Assembly: GCA_937928635.1 (NCBI GenBank)
Contig: CALFWM010000005.1
Location: 1 to 64,000 of the forward strand
Direction of reading: 5' to 3'
DNA: 64,000 nt
DNA from: an uncultured Sulfitobacter sp.
GTDB taxonomy: Bacteria > Pseudomonadota > Alphaproteobacteria > Rhodobacterales > Rhodobacteraceae
The notes beneath the pieces are model-generated. The model did not search any database, had not been told where the DNA came from, and was given only the letters and a program-made list of their open reading frames with translations. Made by a program: the position numbers and the translations under genes. Shown here in pieces: positions 15,975 to 25,481 of this stretch (the stretch's first letter is position 1; each line of letters begins with the position of its first letter).

Positions 15975-16057
15975 AACTTGATACATCACGTATCATACAA
16001 CCCGTCGAACTCTCCGATCTCAGGCAGAATTGTGTGATCTAAGGTTTGAATTTCTGC
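15975..16057 (-). repeat. Palindromic repeat family, copy A
   Basis: About 83 bases. On the minus strand it runs from GCAGAAATTCAAA through a centre CTGCCTGAGATC-GGA-GAGTTCGAC to GGGTTGTATGAT and ends CAAGTT. The same order of blocks occurs at 16077-16160, 47297-47362 and 47857-47938. This copy is the most diverged in its outer stem. It is non-coding and lies tandem with copy B. Confidence 0.7.
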
Positions 16058-16076
16058 TTTATAGCGAATTGCAAAT

Positions 16077-16160
16077 AACTTGAAACACACTGCATCACCT
16101 AACCAGTTGAAATCTTTGATTTCAGGCAGGGTTAGGTGATGCAGATTTTTGTATTTCTGC
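16077..16160 (-). repeat. Palindromic repeat family, copy B; probable maeB terminator
   Basis: An 84-base copy starting one base after the maeB stop. Its outer arms are a perfect 15-bp inverted repeat (CTGCATCACCTAACC at 16090-16104 with GGTTAGGTGATGCAG at 16130-16144), and an inner stem TGAAATC/GATTTCA surrounds three bases. It would make a long RNA hairpin at the end of the maeB transcript. There is no strong T run after it, so mRNA stabilisation or factor-assisted termination is as likely as intrinsic termination. Confidence 0.75.
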
Positions 16161-16161
16161 T

Positions 16162-18435
16162 CTAGCCATATTGCGCCACGGGGGTGCCCGCGATAGCGCT
16201 GACGTTCAGCAAGCCCCGCGCTGTAATGGACGGGGAGACGATATGCGCGCGGTTGCCCATGCCCATCAGGATCGGGCCAACTTCCAGCCCGTCGCCTTTC
16301 ATTTTCAGAATGTTGCGCACGCCAGAGGCCGCATCTGCATGGGCAAATACCAGAATATTGGCGGGCCCCTCCATCCGGTTTGACGGCAACATGCGCGCAC
16401 GCAACTCCGGGTCCAGCGCGGTGTCGATGTTCATCTCACCTTCATAACAAAAATCTGCGTTGTCACGGTCAAGCATGGCGATGGCGGCCCGCAACCGTCC
16501 CCCGGTGCCGTCACCCTGATTGCCAAACTGGCTTTGGCTGCAAAAGGCGACTTTGGGTTCAATGCCAAAGCGACGGGCGTGGCGGGCCGCGCCAGTGGCG
16601 ATTTCAACGATCTGGTCGGGGCTGGGGTGCAGATGCACATGGGTATCCGCGATAAACAGGGGGCCGTCCTCCAATATCATCATCGACAACGCACCGTGCG
16701 GGCGGCGACCTTCGCGCCCCAAAACCTGATCGACATAGCCCAGATGCCAGCGGAATTCACCAAAGGTGCCGCAGATCAGGCTGTCGGCCTCCCCGCGATG
16801 CACCATGACGGCCCCGATGGCGGTGGTATTGGTGCGCATGATGGCGCGGGCAATATCCGGTGAGACGCCCCGGCGACACATCAGGTGGTGATAGGTTTCC
16901 CAATAATCGCGGTAGCGCGGATCATTTTCCGGGTTCACCAGTTCGATGTTTTCGCCCAGTTTCAGGGTCAGTCCAGCCTTTTCAATACGGTGTTCGATGA
17001 CCTCGGGGCGACCGATCAGGATGGGCGTTTCAACCGTTTCTTCGATGATGGCTTGTGCGGCGCGCAACACGCGTTCGTCCTCCCCTTCGGCAAAGACGAT
17101 GCGGCGCGGTGAGATGCGCGCGGCCTCAAAGACCGGGCGCATGATGAGCGCGGATTTGAAAACAGAGCCGTCGAGCTTTTCATGATAGGCTTCCAAATCC
17201 TCAATCGGGCGGGTGGCCACGCCGGTGTCCATCGCGGCCTTGGCCACGGCAGAGGACACAACGCCAATCAGGCGCGGATCAAACGGCTTTGGGATCAGAT
17301 AGTCAGGGCCAAAGGTCATTTCCTCGCCCTGATAGGCGGCCGCCGCCTCGGCTGAGGTTGTGGCACGGGCAAGTGCGGCAATGCCCTCGATACAGGCCAG
17401 TTGCATTTCGTCGTTGATGGTGGTTGCCCCCACATCCAGTGCCCCGCGAAAAATAAAGGGAAAACAGAGCACGTTGTTGACTTGATTGGGGAAATCCGAA
17501 CGCCCGGTGGCGATGATCGCATCCGGTGCAGCGGCCCGTGCCAGGTCTGGCAGGATTTCGGGTGTGGGGTTGGCAAGGGCAAAGATGATCGGCTGTTTGC
17601 GCATCTTGGCAACCATTTCAGGGGTCAGCACGCCGGGGCCGGAGAGACCCAGAAACATATCCGCATCCGGGATCACATCGTCCAATGTGCGCAGGCCGGT
17701 TTTTTGGGCGAACTCAGATTTGATCGGGTTCATGTCAACCTCGCGGCCCTCATAAACCAGCCCGTGCACATCGCACAGCCAGACATTTTCGCGCCGCACA
17801 CCCAGTTTGAGCAGCATGTTGAGACAGGCAATACCTGCCGCGCCGCCGCCGGTTGAGACGATCTTGATGTCCTCGAACTTTTTGCCCGCCACGTGCAGCG
17901 CATTGGTGGCCGCAGCCCCCACAACGATGGCGGTACCATGCTGATCATCGTGGAAAACGGGGATGTTCATGCGCTCGCGGCAAATTCGTTCAACGGTAAA
18001 GCAATCGGGCGCTTTGATGTCCTCAAGGTTGATTGCGCCAAAGGAAGGTTCCAGCGCGCAGACGATTTCGGCCAGCTTTTCGGGGTCAGATTGATCCACC
18101 TCAATGTCAAAACAATCAATGCTGGCGAATTTCTTGAACAAAACCGCCTTGCCCTCCATCACGGGTTTGGAGGCCAGCGCGCCGATGTTGCCCAAGCCCA
18201 AGACCGCCGAGCCATTGGTGACCACAGCCACCAGATTGCCCCGTGCCGTAAATCGGGCGGCATTGGCGGGATCGTCCTTAATTTCAAGGCAGGCCTCGGC
18301 CACACCGGGGCTGTAGGCGCGAGCCAGATCACGGCCATTCGCCAGTGATTTTGTGGCCCTGATCTCCAGCTTTCCGGGCGTCGGGAATTCGTGATAATCA
18401 AGCGCGGCCTGTCTCAGATTGGGCGTGTCGGACAT
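16162..18435 (-). CDS. maeB: NADP-dependent malic enzyme with phosphotransacetylase-like domain
   Basis: A 757-residue fused enzyme. The N-terminal half (about 1-400) is malic enzyme, decarboxylating malate to pyruvate with [16 protein letters not shown] near residue 40, [12 protein letters not shown] near 75, [11 protein letters not shown] near 160, [12 protein letters not shown] near 194, GLSGPGVLT near 265. From about 430 the chain is a phosphate acetyltransferase-like domain ([16 protein letters not shown], then [14 protein letters not shown]-like IADTHVH near 597), which in this family is regulatory and catalytically silent. The length matches MaeB proteins. The start at 18435 has AGGAGC upstream. 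A perfect palindrome lies just upstream and a palindromic repeat just downstream. Confidence 0.95.
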   Translation of the reverse strand: MSDTPNLRQAALDYHEFPTPGKLEIRATKSLANGRDLARAYSPGVAEACLEIKDDPANAARFTARGNLVAVVTNGSAVLGLGNIGALASKPVMEGKAVLFKKFASIDCFDIEVDQSDPEKLAEIVCALEPSFGAINLEDIKAPDCFTVERICRERMNIPVFHDDQHGTAIVVGAAATNALHVAGKKFEDIKIVSTGGGAAGIACLNMLLKLGVRRENVWLCDVHGLVYEGREVDMNPIKSEFAQKTGLRTLDDVIPDADMFLGLSGPGVLTPEMVAKMRKQPIIFALANPTPEILPDLARAAAPDAIIATGRSDFPNQVNNVLCFPFIFRGALDVGATTINDEMQLACIEGIAALARATTSAEAAAAYQGEEMTFGPDYLIPKPFDPRLIGVVSSAVAKAAMDTGVATRPIEDLEAYHEKLDGSVFKSALIMRPVFEAARISPRRIVFAEGEDERVLRAAQAIIEETVETPILIGRPEVIEHRIEKAGLTLKLGENIELVNPENDPRYRDYWETYHHLMCRRGVSPDIARAIMRTNTTAIGAVMVHRGEADSLICGTFGEFRWHLGYVDQVLGREGRRPHGALSMMILEDGPLFIADTHVHLHPSPDQIVEIATGAARHARRFGIEPKVAFCSQSQFGNQGDGTGGRLRAAIAMLDRDNADFCYEGEMNIDTALDPELRARMLPSNRMEGPANILVFAHADAASGVRNILKMKGDGLEVGPILMGMGNRAHIVSPSITARGLLNVSAIAGTPVAQYG

Positions 18436-18459
18436 TATTGGGCGCTCCTGATTTTTGAG

Positions 18460-18477
18460 TAGTTTAACGTTAAACTA
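18460..18477. promoter_or_regulatory. Candidate operator palindrome upstream of maeB
   Basis: TAGTTTAACGTTAAACTA is a perfect 18-bp palindrome with a central CG, 24 bases upstream of the maeB start. The form resembles LacI-family operators that control central carbon genes in alphaproteobacteria. The palindrome is seen directly; the regulator identity is inference, and a GntR or TetR protein is possible. Confidence 0.5.
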
Positions 18478-18483
18478 GTTTCT

Positions 18484-18528
18484 TGGGCTGTATGGGCTGT
18501 ATGGGCAGTATGGGCAGTATGGGCAGTG
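18484..18528. repeat. 9-bp tandem repeat, five units
   Basis: Five consecutive units of TGGGCTGTA or TGGGCAGTA (the last ending in G) lie in the divergent maeB-cdd intergenic region. Units 1-2 carry T and units 3-5 carry A at position 6. This is a minisatellite likely to vary in copy number by slippage. It falls next to the maeB operator palindrome, so copy number could change promoter spacing. Confidence 0.85.
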
Positions 18529-18666
18529 TGGCGAAGGATTGTCGTTTCGGCAATGCCCGGTTGAAGAATTACGCAATTCGCCCGCATTGAAAAGCGCTAC
18601 ATCGGACACGTTTTGTTGCTCGCAACTCCTCACAGAGTTTTCTATAGATAGGGTAAAGGGGAATCC

Positions 18667-19062
18667 ATGGCGACAGATTTGCGGCAAGCAGCGACGATAG
18701 TGCGGGAAAACGCCCATGCGCCTTATTCAAAATTTCACGTGGGTGCCGCGCTGCGCACCCGCGATGGTCAGATGTTTGTAGGCTGCAATGTCGAAAACGC
18801 CGCCTATCCCGAGGGCACCTGTGCGGAGGCGGGCGCAATTGCGGCCATGGTCGCGGCGGGTGCGCGCGAGCTTGCAGAAGTCTATGTGATCGCTGACAGT
18901 GACATGCCGGTGGCGCCCTGCGGGGGATGTCGCCAAAAGCTGGCCGAGTTTGGCGCAGGGGATGTGCCCGTCACCATGGCAACCGTTGAGGGCACAGAGC
19001 AACTGACCACAATTGCCGAATTGCTGCCGGGCGCCTTTGATGCCGGATTTATGGAACGTTAA
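18667..19062 (+). CDS. cdd: Cytidine deaminase
   Basis: A 131-residue homotetramer-type enzyme deaminating cytidine and deoxycytidine to uridines. It shows APYSKFHVGAAL near residue 18-29, NVENAAYPEGTCAEAGAI (zinc Cys and catalytic Glu) near 43-60 and PCGGCRQ (two zinc Cys) near 82-88. It begins a run of four salvage genes: deoA follows after three bases, then deoB and upp. Confidence 0.95.
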   Translation: MATDLRQAATIVRENAHAPYSKFHVGAALRTRDGQMFVGCNVENAAYPEGTCAEAGAIAAMVAAGARELAEVYVIADSDMPVAPCGGCRQKLAEFGAGDVPVTMATVEGTEQLTTIAELLPGAFDAGFMER

Positions 19063-19065
19063 AAA

Positions 19066-20385
19066 ATGTCTGCCCAAACCATGAACGCCCGCGCCATTCT
19101 GGCCAAACTGCGCCATCGACAGTCGCTGAGCCGCGAGGAGCTGGCCTGGGTCGCGGCTGGTCTTGCCACGGGTGAAATCAGCGATGCGCAGGCCGGGGCC
19201 TTTGCCATGGGCGTTTGCCTCAATGGCCTAAGTGATCTGGGCCGCGTCGCGCTGACCGTTGCGATGCGCGACAGCGGTCGGGTGTTAAAGTGGGATTTGA
19301 ACGGCCCAGTGCTCGACAAACATTCCACCGGCGGGGTCGGGGATTGCGTATCACTTGTGCTGGCACCCGCGCTGGCGGCTTGCGGGGCCTATGTGCCGAT
19401 GATTTCGGGGCGCGGACTGGGGCATACCGGCGGGACACTGGACAAGTTGGAGGCCATTCCCGGCGTGAACACCAATATGGATGTGACCCGCCTGCACGAG
19501 GTGGTCCGCACCGTGGGTTGCGCCATTGTGGGGGCAAGCGCGGATATCGCGCCTGCGGACAAGCGGCTTTATGGGGTGCGGGATGTCTCCTCGACTGTGG
19601 ATTCGCTTGATCTGATCACCGCGTCGATCCTCAGCAAAAAGCTGGCGGCGGGGCTGAATGGATTGGTGCTGGACGTCAAAGTGGGGTCCGGTGCGTTTAT
19701 GAAAACGCTGGAAGAGGCGCAAGCGTTGGCCGAAGCCCTCACCAAAACCGCAAATGCCGCCAAATGCCGCACAACCGCGGTGATCAGTGACATGAGCCAG
19801 CCTCTGGTGCCCAGCCTTGGCAACGCCTTGGAAGTGGCAGAGGTCATGCGGGTGCTGACCGGGCGGTCCGGTGGAGCGATCGTGGATTTGTGTGCCGCCC
19901 TTGGGGGGGTGCTGTTGACGAACGGCGGGCTGGCCAAAGACGTGCAATCGGGCGCTGAGATGATTGTGACGGCGATCCGGTCCGGTGACGCAGCCGTAAA
20001 ATTCGGGCAGATGATTGCGGCCATGGGCGGGCCGGTCAGCTTTGTTGAGAACTGGTCTCGGTTTTTGCCGGAGGCGACCGTGATCCGCGAGGTCTCTGCC
20101 CCGCGTGACGGATTTATTGCGGCCATCGAGGGCGAGGCACTGGGGTTGGCGGTTGTCGGGCTTGGCGGCGGTCGTTTGGTTGAAAACGACCGGATCAATC
20201 CGGCAGTCGGCCTGTCAGACATGGTGCGTCTGGGGGCCAGGGTCGGCAAAGGTCAGACCCTGGGCGTCGTGCATGCCACACGTTCAGAGGATGCAGATGC
20301 GGCAGCCCGACATGTTCTCGGCGCGCTGACCCTCGCGGGGTCCAAACCCAAGGTGCCGGAGCTGATCCTGGAAAGGGTCGGCTGA
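19066..20385 (+). CDS. deoA: Thymidine phosphorylase
   Basis: A 439-residue enzyme splitting thymidine or deoxyuridine with phosphate to the base and 2-deoxyribose 1-phosphate. The motif KHSTGGVGDCVSLVLAP near residues 84-100 is the family signature that binds phosphate, and SGRGLGHTGGTLDKLEA near 114 follows. DVKVGSGAFM near 205 and the C-terminal beta-domain complete the usual length. The stop overlaps the deoB start by one base (TGATG), so the two are coupled. Confidence 0.96.
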   Translation: MSAQTMNARAILAKLRHRQSLSREELAWVAAGLATGEISDAQAGAFAMGVCLNGLSDLGRVALTVAMRDSGRVLKWDLNGPVLDKHSTGGVGDCVSLVLAPALAACGAYVPMISGRGLGHTGGTLDKLEAIPGVNTNMDVTRLHEVVRTVGCAIVGASADIAPADKRLYGVRDVSSTVDSLDLITASILSKKLAAGLNGLVLDVKVGSGAFMKTLEEAQALAEALTKTANAAKCRTTAVISDMSQPLVPSLGNALEVAEVMRVLTGRSGGAIVDLCAALGGVLLTNGGLAKDVQSGAEMIVTAIRSGDAAVKFGQMIAAMGGPVSFVENWSRFLPEATVIREVSAPRDGFIAAIEGEALGLAVVGLGGGRLVENDRINPAVGLSDMVRLGARVGKGQTLGVVHATRSEDADAAARHVLGALTLAGSKPKVPELILERVG

Positions 20386-21575
20386 TGCCGCGCGCCTTTC
20401 TGGTTGTGATGGATTCCGTTGGGATTGGCGGGGCACCGGATGCGGATCAGTTTTTTTGTGGTGATGTGCCAGACACTGGTGCCAATACGCTGGGCCATAT
20501 CGCGGCGGCCTGTGCCGCCGGGCAGGCGGAGGAGGGCCGCAGCGGGCCGCTGCATTTGCCACACCTCAGTGCGTTGGGTCTGGGCGATGCCTTGGCGCAG
20601 GCCAGCGGTGATACCGGCTTGACCGGCGCGGCGGTGACAGGCACCTGGGGCAGCGCCACAGAGGTGTCGCAGGGCAAGGATACGCCCTCCGGTCATTGGG
20701 AGCTGGCGGGGCTGCCGGTCCCCTGGGACTGGCATTATTTCCCGGATGTGCAACCGGCCTTTCCCGAAGACATATCCGACTTTGTGGCACAGGCGGCAGG
20801 CACGGCGGGCATCCTCGGCAATTGCCATGCCTCTGGCACGACAATCATCTCGGAGCTGGGCGCGCAACACCTGAGCTGTGGCTGGCCCATTTGTTATACC
20901 TCAGCCGACAGCGTGTTTCAGATCGCTGCGCATGAGGAATTTTTTGGCCTGGAACGGTTGTCAAAACTGTGTGAGACCGTGGCCCCCCGGTTGCATGACA
21001 TGAAGGTGGGCCGCGTGATTGCACGCCCCTTTGTGGGCAGCGTTGAGAGCGGCTTTGAACGCACAGCCCATCGCCGCGACTATGCCATCATGCCGCCCCG
21101 TCCGGTGCTGCCCAATTGGGTGCAGGAGGCAGGGCATCGCGTATATGCGATTGGAAAGATTGGAGATATCTTTTCCATGCAAGGCATTGATGAGGTCCGC
21201 AAGGGCCCGGATGCCAGGTTGATGGAACATCTGGCGGATTTGGTGCATGACGCAGATGACGGCAGTCTGACCTTCGCCAATTTTGTCGAGTTTGACAGTA
21301 TCTATGGCCATCGACGCGATGTGGCGGGCTATGCCCGGGCGTTGGAGTGGTTTGACGGCGAGATTGGCAAGGTGATTGCCAAATTGCGCCCCGGTGACCT
21401 CATGGTTTTGACGGCGGATCATGGCAATGATCCCACATGGGTTGGTACGGATCACACGCGGGAGCGGGTGCCGGTTTTGGGTGCAGGCCAAGGGCAGGGG
21501 ACGCTGGGGCAAATAGGGTTTCAGGATGTGGCAGTGCTGGTGGCGCGTCATTTGCGGGTTGCGGTGCCAGGATGA
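20385..21575 (+). CDS. deoB: Phosphopentomutase
   Basis: A 396-residue alkaline-phosphatase-superfamily enzyme interconverting (deoxy)ribose 1-phosphate and 5-phosphate. The N-terminal metal site is VVMDSVGIGGAPDAD near residue 7-21, GADTLGH-like DTGANTLGH follows near residue 27, and the C-terminal metal site TADHGNDPTWVGTDHTRE is near 343. A NFVEFDSIYGHRRD segment precedes it. It uses the deoA product. Deoxyribose-phosphate aldolase (deoC), the next step, is not in the window. Confidence 0.95.
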   Translation: MPRAFLVVMDSVGIGGAPDADQFFCGDVPDTGANTLGHIAAACAAGQAEEGRSGPLHLPHLSALGLGDALAQASGDTGLTGAAVTGTWGSATEVSQGKDTPSGHWELAGLPVPWDWHYFPDVQPAFPEDISDFVAQAAGTAGILGNCHASGTTIISELGAQHLSCGWPICYTSADSVFQIAAHEEFFGLERLSKLCETVAPRLHDMKVGRVIARPFVGSVESGFERTAHRRDYAIMPPRPVLPNWVQEAGHRVYAIGKIGDIFSMQGIDEVRKGPDARLMEHLADLVHDADDGSLTFANFVEFDSIYGHRRDVAGYARALEWFDGEIGKVIAKLRPGDLMVLTADHGNDPTWVGTDHTRERVPVLGAGQGQGTLGQIGFQDVAVLVARHLRVAVPG

Positions 21576-21581
21576 GACTGC

Positions 21582-21609
21582 GGGATTGAGTTTATTGGAA
21601 GGGTGAAAC
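21582..21609 (+). repeat. 28-bp dispersed repeat, partial copy
   Basis: These 28 bases, starting GGGATTGAGTTTATTGGAAG, are identical to 34763-34790, where they form the left arm of a long stem-loop. Some downstream similarity (GCGCCAA) remains here, but the right arm is absent, so this is a truncated copy. It lies in the deoB-upp gap. Confidence 0.8.
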
Positions 21610-21672
21610 GGGGTGTGATGCGCCAAACGGGCATCGGCCTTCAGGAGCCCGGGGAACAAAGGGGAACGTGAG

Positions 21673-22308
21673 ATGAATGAAGGACATTTGACGGTGGTGG
21701 ATCACCCGTTGGTGCAGCACAAGCTGACCATCATGCGGGACAAGGAAACGCCAACAGCCGTGTTTCGCCAGTTGCTGCGGGAGATCAGCCAGTTGCTGGC
21801 CTATGAGGTCACGCGCGGATTACCCATGACGACCAAGTCTATTGAAACGCCCATGCAGCAGATGGACGCGCCAACCTTGGATGGGAAGAAACTGGCGTTG
21901 ATTTCGATTTTGCGGGCCGGGAATGGATTGCTTGATGGGGTGCTGGAGCTGATCCCCTCGGCAAGGGTAGGATTTGTCGGATTGTACCGCGACGAAGAGA
22001 CACTGCAGCCGGTGCAGTATTACTTCAAGGTGCCAGAGGCGATGGATGACCGTTTGGTGATTGCCGTGGACCCGATGTTGGCCACCGGCAATTCCTCTGT
22101 GGCGGCGATTGATCTGCTTAAAGGTGCGGGTGCCATCAACATCCGGTTTTTGTGTTTGTTGGCCGTACCGGAGGGAATCGCCCGGATGAAGGAGGCGCAT
22201 CCGGACGTGCCGATTGTCACAGCGGCAGTGGATGACCGCCTGAACGACGTGGGGTACATCGTTCCGGGCCTTGGCGATGCCGGGGATCGGATGTTTGGAA
22301 CGAAATAA
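21673..22308 (+). CDS. upp: Uracil phosphoribosyltransferase
   Basis: A 211-residue salvage enzyme joining uracil to PRPP to give UMP. The PRPP-binding motif [15 protein letters not shown] lies near residue 136-150, and [16 protein letters not shown] near the C-terminus is the uracil-binding end. [14 protein letters not shown] near 48 is also standard. It is the fourth gene of the cdd-deoA-deoB-upp run and handles uracil released from pyrimidine nucleosides. The 97-base gap before it contains the 28-bp repeat. Confidence 0.96.
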   Translation: MNEGHLTVVDHPLVQHKLTIMRDKETPTAVFRQLLREISQLLAYEVTRGLPMTTKSIETPMQQMDAPTLDGKKLALISILRAGNGLLDGVLELIPSARVGFVGLYRDEETLQPVQYYFKVPEAMDDRLVIAVDPMLATGNSSVAAIDLLKGAGAINIRFLCLLAVPEGIARMKEAHPDVPIVTAAVDDRLNDVGYIVPGLGDAGDRMFGTK

Positions 22309-22400
22309 TCAGCCGAAATGTTGCGAGTGGGTGCACCAAGCCTAGACACGATCCGTGCTCTGGTGCATTTTAACTACAATATATTGTGTGGGGGCGCGGC

Positions 22401-23726
22401 ATGAAGATTTTCAGACAGGTACTGGTGGCAACGGTTGTTGGCGCGCTGAGCGCGGGCATGGCGAGCGCGCAGATCAAAGAGCAACAGCCGGCAGAGTTTC
22501 CGCCCAGCAGCTACAAGGGCAAACAATATGTCGACAGCAAGGGCTGCGTGTTTATTCGTGCGGGCATTGATGGCGATGTGTCCTGGGTGCCGCGTGTCAC
22601 ACGCGCGCGCAAGGTGATTTGCGGGTTTGAGCCGTCTTTGAAGGCGGAAGAATCTGCATCAGCAGTTGCCAGACCCGCGCCACAGCAGGCTGAACAGATC
22701 ACACTTGAAACAGCTGATGCCGCAACACCCGCTGTGGAGCCGGTGATTGAGGCAAAGCCGGCCCCGGTCAAACGCCCCGCCGCCAAGGTGCGCCGCACCG
22801 CCACGCCAAAACCAGTACAGCGGGCCGCGCCCAAACCAGTTGTGACAGCACAGGTCGCCGCGCCACAGGCACATATTGACACAGCCTGTCCAAATGCGTC
22901 GCCCGTCGGGCAGCGGTATCTGACCAAATCCGGCAAACTGGTGATCCGGTGTGGCCCGCAATCAGAACCTGTTGGGGTACATGTGGGCGGCGCGCAGGCA
23001 TCCGCAGGGCGCGTCGTGGCGCAGGACCTGAACACGCCGATTACAGTGTCCCCCAACCGGCGCATCGTACCGCGCCATGTGGCGCAAAACCGCGTGAATA
23101 CGCGCAACGTACGCATTCCCAAGGGGTACAAGCCCGCGTGGAATGATGACCGGCTTAACCCACATCGGGCGGAGCAGACCCTGGCCGGGCGTGAACACAT
23201 GCTGCTGGTCTGGACCAATACTGTGCCGCGCCGATTGATCAACCGTCGCACAGGCCGCGATGTCACAGCAAGCCAGCCGCTGGTTTATCCATATATCGAC
23301 ATTGATACGCAAAAGCGTGAATTGGGTGAGGTCTCGCTGGTGCAGCACAACGGACGGTTGGCAAAACGTGTCGTGCGCAACCCCGGTGCGGCAAATCAGC
23401 CGGTGATTTCAACGCGATCAGCCCCCAAAGCGCAGGCCACACCCAAGGTGAAAGCGCGTGCTGCCGCCGCAGCACCGGCCCGCAAACAGGCGGTTGGAGG
23501 CAAGCGGTTTGTGCAAATCGGGCATTTCTCCACCAAGGCCAAGGCAGATAAGGCCGCACAATATTTGGCCAGCCTGGGCATGCGCGCACGCATTGGCAAA
23601 GTGAAGCAGGGCGGCAAGACGTACCTCGCGGTGCAGGCCGGACCGTTCCAAACGCCCAAGGCCACGCAGCAGGCCTTGGCGCGGTTGCAGGGGGTTGGCT
23701 ATTCCGGAGCGGTTGCACGCAACTGA
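22401..23726 (+). CDS. SPOR domain-containing exported protein
   Basis: A 441-residue protein with signal peptide at residues 1-24 (VLVATVVGALSAGMASA). Residues about 25-75 carry a conserved segment (PPSSYKGKQYVDSKGCVFIR with GIDGDVSWVPRVTR), followed by a long Pro/Ala/Lys-rich linker and a C-terminal SPOR domain of about 75 residues (RFVQIGHFSTKAKADKA, then VQAGPFQT). SPOR domains bind denuded septal peptidoglycan, so a division-site role is likely. The ATG at 22401 is chosen because the signal peptide follows directly. An AT-rich patch (TACAATATATTG) at about 22373-22386 may be its promoter. Confidence 0.88.
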   Translation: MKIFRQVLVATVVGALSAGMASAQIKEQQPAEFPPSSYKGKQYVDSKGCVFIRAGIDGDVSWVPRVTRARKVICGFEPSLKAEESASAVARPAPQQAEQITLETADAATPAVEPVIEAKPAPVKRPAAKVRRTATPKPVQRAAPKPVVTAQVAAPQAHIDTACPNASPVGQRYLTKSGKLVIRCGPQSEPVGVHVGGAQASAGRVVAQDLNTPITVSPNRRIVPRHVAQNRVNTRNVRIPKGYKPAWNDDRLNPHRAEQTLAGREHMLLVWTNTVPRRLINRRTGRDVTASQPLVYPYIDIDTQKRELGEVSLVQHNGRLAKRVVRNPGAANQPVISTRSAPKAQATPKVKARAAAAAPARKQAVGGKRFVQIGHFSTKAKADKAAQYLASLGMRARIGKVKQGGKTYLAVQAGPFQTPKATQQALARLQGVGYSGAVARN

Positions 23727-23750
23727 GCCTTTAGGGCCAATGGGGCCGAT

Positions 23751-24467
23751 TTAAGCAGATTTTGGCCAGTCGGAGAGGATCCGGCTGGCTATTTCTTTGG
23801 CCCAGAGCGTGTAAATCGCGGCACTTGGATGAAAGCCGTCAGTGGCCATTTGTGAGGGATCAAAAGGCTGATCAAAAGGGACCAATGTGACGCCGTTCTG
23901 TTGGTTGGTCCATTGGCGTTGCACTTTGTCATAGGCACGCGCCTGACGCCCCAATGTCCAACGCAGGGGATGCGGCAGAAGGGGGAATTTCCCCATCGGT
24001 GGGATGCCGGAGACATAGATAATGCTGGGCTGATAAAGGGCGTGCAGGCGGGTGAGGAGCGTTGCCTGCTGTGCTTGCCAGATCGCAGGGGAGATCAGGC
24101 AGGTGACGTCATTTACCCCGAGGGCGAGGAGGAGGATGTCCGTCTTTTGGGGTGTCGCATGTGTCAGCCGCGCCAGCGTGCTGCGGGTGGTGGCACCGGT
24201 CTTGGCGTCCAGATGCCAATCCAGCGCGAAATGCGGGGCAAGCTGATCCACCAACTGGCCAATCAGCGCCTCTGATTGATGGGCAACACCTACACCCGCA
24301 GCAGAACTATCCCCAATGACGCGCAGCCGTAAGGCGGTGCCTTGGCCCGCCGTGCCACTGCGGGGGCCAGCAGCCTCCGGTAGGGATTGGGCCCTGCGCC
24401 GGACCCTCAATGCCTGTGCGATCAGCAACGGCGACAGCAGAATGCGCGCAGACCAGTCCAGGAACAT
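23751..24467 (-). CDS. SGNH/GDSL-family hydrolase
   Basis: A 238-residue putative esterase or lipase. The SGNH blocks are present: block I GDSSAAGVG with catalytic Ser near residue 53, Gly in block II (LDAKTGATTRS), GVND in block III near 117, and DGFHPS with catalytic Asp and His near 212-215. An N-terminal hydrophobic stretch may associate with the membrane. The substrate is unknown. Its ATG follows directly after the stop of the upstream gene, so the pair is probably co-transcribed. Confidence 0.85.
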   Translation of the reverse strand: MFLDWSARILLSPLLIAQALRVRRRAQSLPEAAGPRSGTAGQGTALRLRVIGDSSAAGVGVAHQSEALIGQLVDQLAPHFALDWHLDAKTGATTRSTLARLTHATPQKTDILLLALGVNDVTCLISPAIWQAQQATLLTRLHALYQPSIIYVSGIPPMGKFPLLPHPLRWTLGRQARAYDKVQRQWTNQQNGVTLVPFDQPFDPSQMATDGFHPSAAIYTLWAKEIASRILSDWPKSA

Positions 24468-25481
24468 CTAGCCGCCACAGATGCTTTGCAGGCGCAGCCA
24501 GTCTGCGTCAGACATCAGCGGTTCGGTCAGGCGGCCATTCATCGGGTCGCCCTCGATCATGGCCAATGTGGTTTCACCCGTGATGTCCAGGGCATAGGCA
24601 AAGGGCGTGCTGCGCAGGGCGGCGGCCTCAAACCGGGCAAGATGTGCCGACATTTCCGGGCGCACCGGGGCCTCGGTCATCAGGTGTTCGGTGTAAACAT
24701 CCAATGCGGTAGGGGTCAGGTTGCCGGTGGTCAACAGTCGGAAATTTTCGAGCAGGCCGGTGATTTGCAACACATCGCGCAGCGGGTCTTTGGCATCGCG
24801 GTGGGTCATTTCGGTCAGCACAAATCCGGCGGCGACGTCAGGTTCTTCGTGATCTTCGATCACAGAGCGGTTCAGCACCACCAGCCCACCGGGGAGATGC
24901 AGGCTGGGCCGTGTCATATTGGGCAAAACCGCCAGCGTGCCAGCCGCAAGCCGCGAAGAGAGCTGTGAGAGCGCGGCGAGCCCTTCGCTGTCCGCGCACA
25001 TGGTGCCGGACACCCGTTCAATGCGTTTGAGCAATGCCGCGCCGATTTCTGCACGTTTTACGTTTGGGACGACGCGGAGGGTGTGATCCTGCATCGCACC
25101 CGGCAGCCAGAATGCAGCAATGGCGATCACCACTGCGATCGAAACGAACATGCCCAGCCAGCGCAGGCGGCCCGGATGCGGGCGCGACCGGGTGATGGCG
25201 CGGCGCAGTTTTTCAATGGCCTCGATGATTTCTGTTTCGTCTTCGTTAAATTCCAGCGTTTCGCCGGTGTCCCCATCCGGGTGATAGATCGCGGGGCGCG
25301 CACCCGGATTGGCGCGCTCCACCGCGGCCAGCGACCAATGGGCCAATGCCTGATCGGTCATGTCCTTGATGACCAGCGTGGCATCCCCAAGGGACACTAC
25401 CACCTCGCGCCGCTGCGCATCAGGCGCGGCGCGCCACAGGGCGGTTGCCTCAAGCCGGGCGTATTGGGAAAGGGCGGTCAT
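24468..25481 (-). CDS. Conserved hypothetical single-pass membrane protein
   Basis: A 337-residue protein with one clear membrane helix near residues 107-127 (LGMFVSIAVVIAIAAFWLPG). About 105 residues are on one side, with an acidic patch (EFNEDETEIIEAIEKL), and about 210 on the other. The C-terminal part includes VLPNMTRPSLHLPGGLVVLN and ends DADWLRLQSICGG. It resembles uncharacterised proteins of roseobacters; I do not recognise a catalytic motif. The layout HLPGG...VVLNRSVIEDHEEP, followed by AGFVLTEMTHR, loosely recalls a degenerate metalloprotease, but the HExxH motif is missing. Confidence 0.7.
   Translation of the reverse strand: MTALSQYARLEATALWRAAPDAQRREVVVSLGDATLVIKDMTDQALAHWSLAAVERANPGARPAIYHPDGDTGETLEFNEDETEIIEAIEKLRRAITRSRPHPGRLRWLGMFVSIAVVIAIAAFWLPGAMQDHTLRVVPNVKRAEIGAALLKRIERVSGTMCADSEGLAALSQLSSRLAAGTLAVLPNMTRPSLHLPGGLVVLNRSVIEDHEEPDVAAGFVLTEMTHRDAKDPLRDVLQITGLLENFRLLTTGNLTPTALDVYTEHLMTEAPVRPEMSAHLARFEAAALRSTPFAYALDITGETTLAMIEGDPMNGRLTEPLMSDADWLRLQSICGG

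Noticed and set aside
14665-16161. Second assembly junction between two different roseobacters
   Set aside because: The gap holds a mobile element and repeats, but GC content and codon use on both sides look similar by eye, with mixed CAA and CAG for Gln in genes from both parts. No clear break is visible without computation.
18484-18528. Possible CRISPR array
   Set aside because: Units are nine bases and contiguous with no spacers, so this is a simple tandem repeat.
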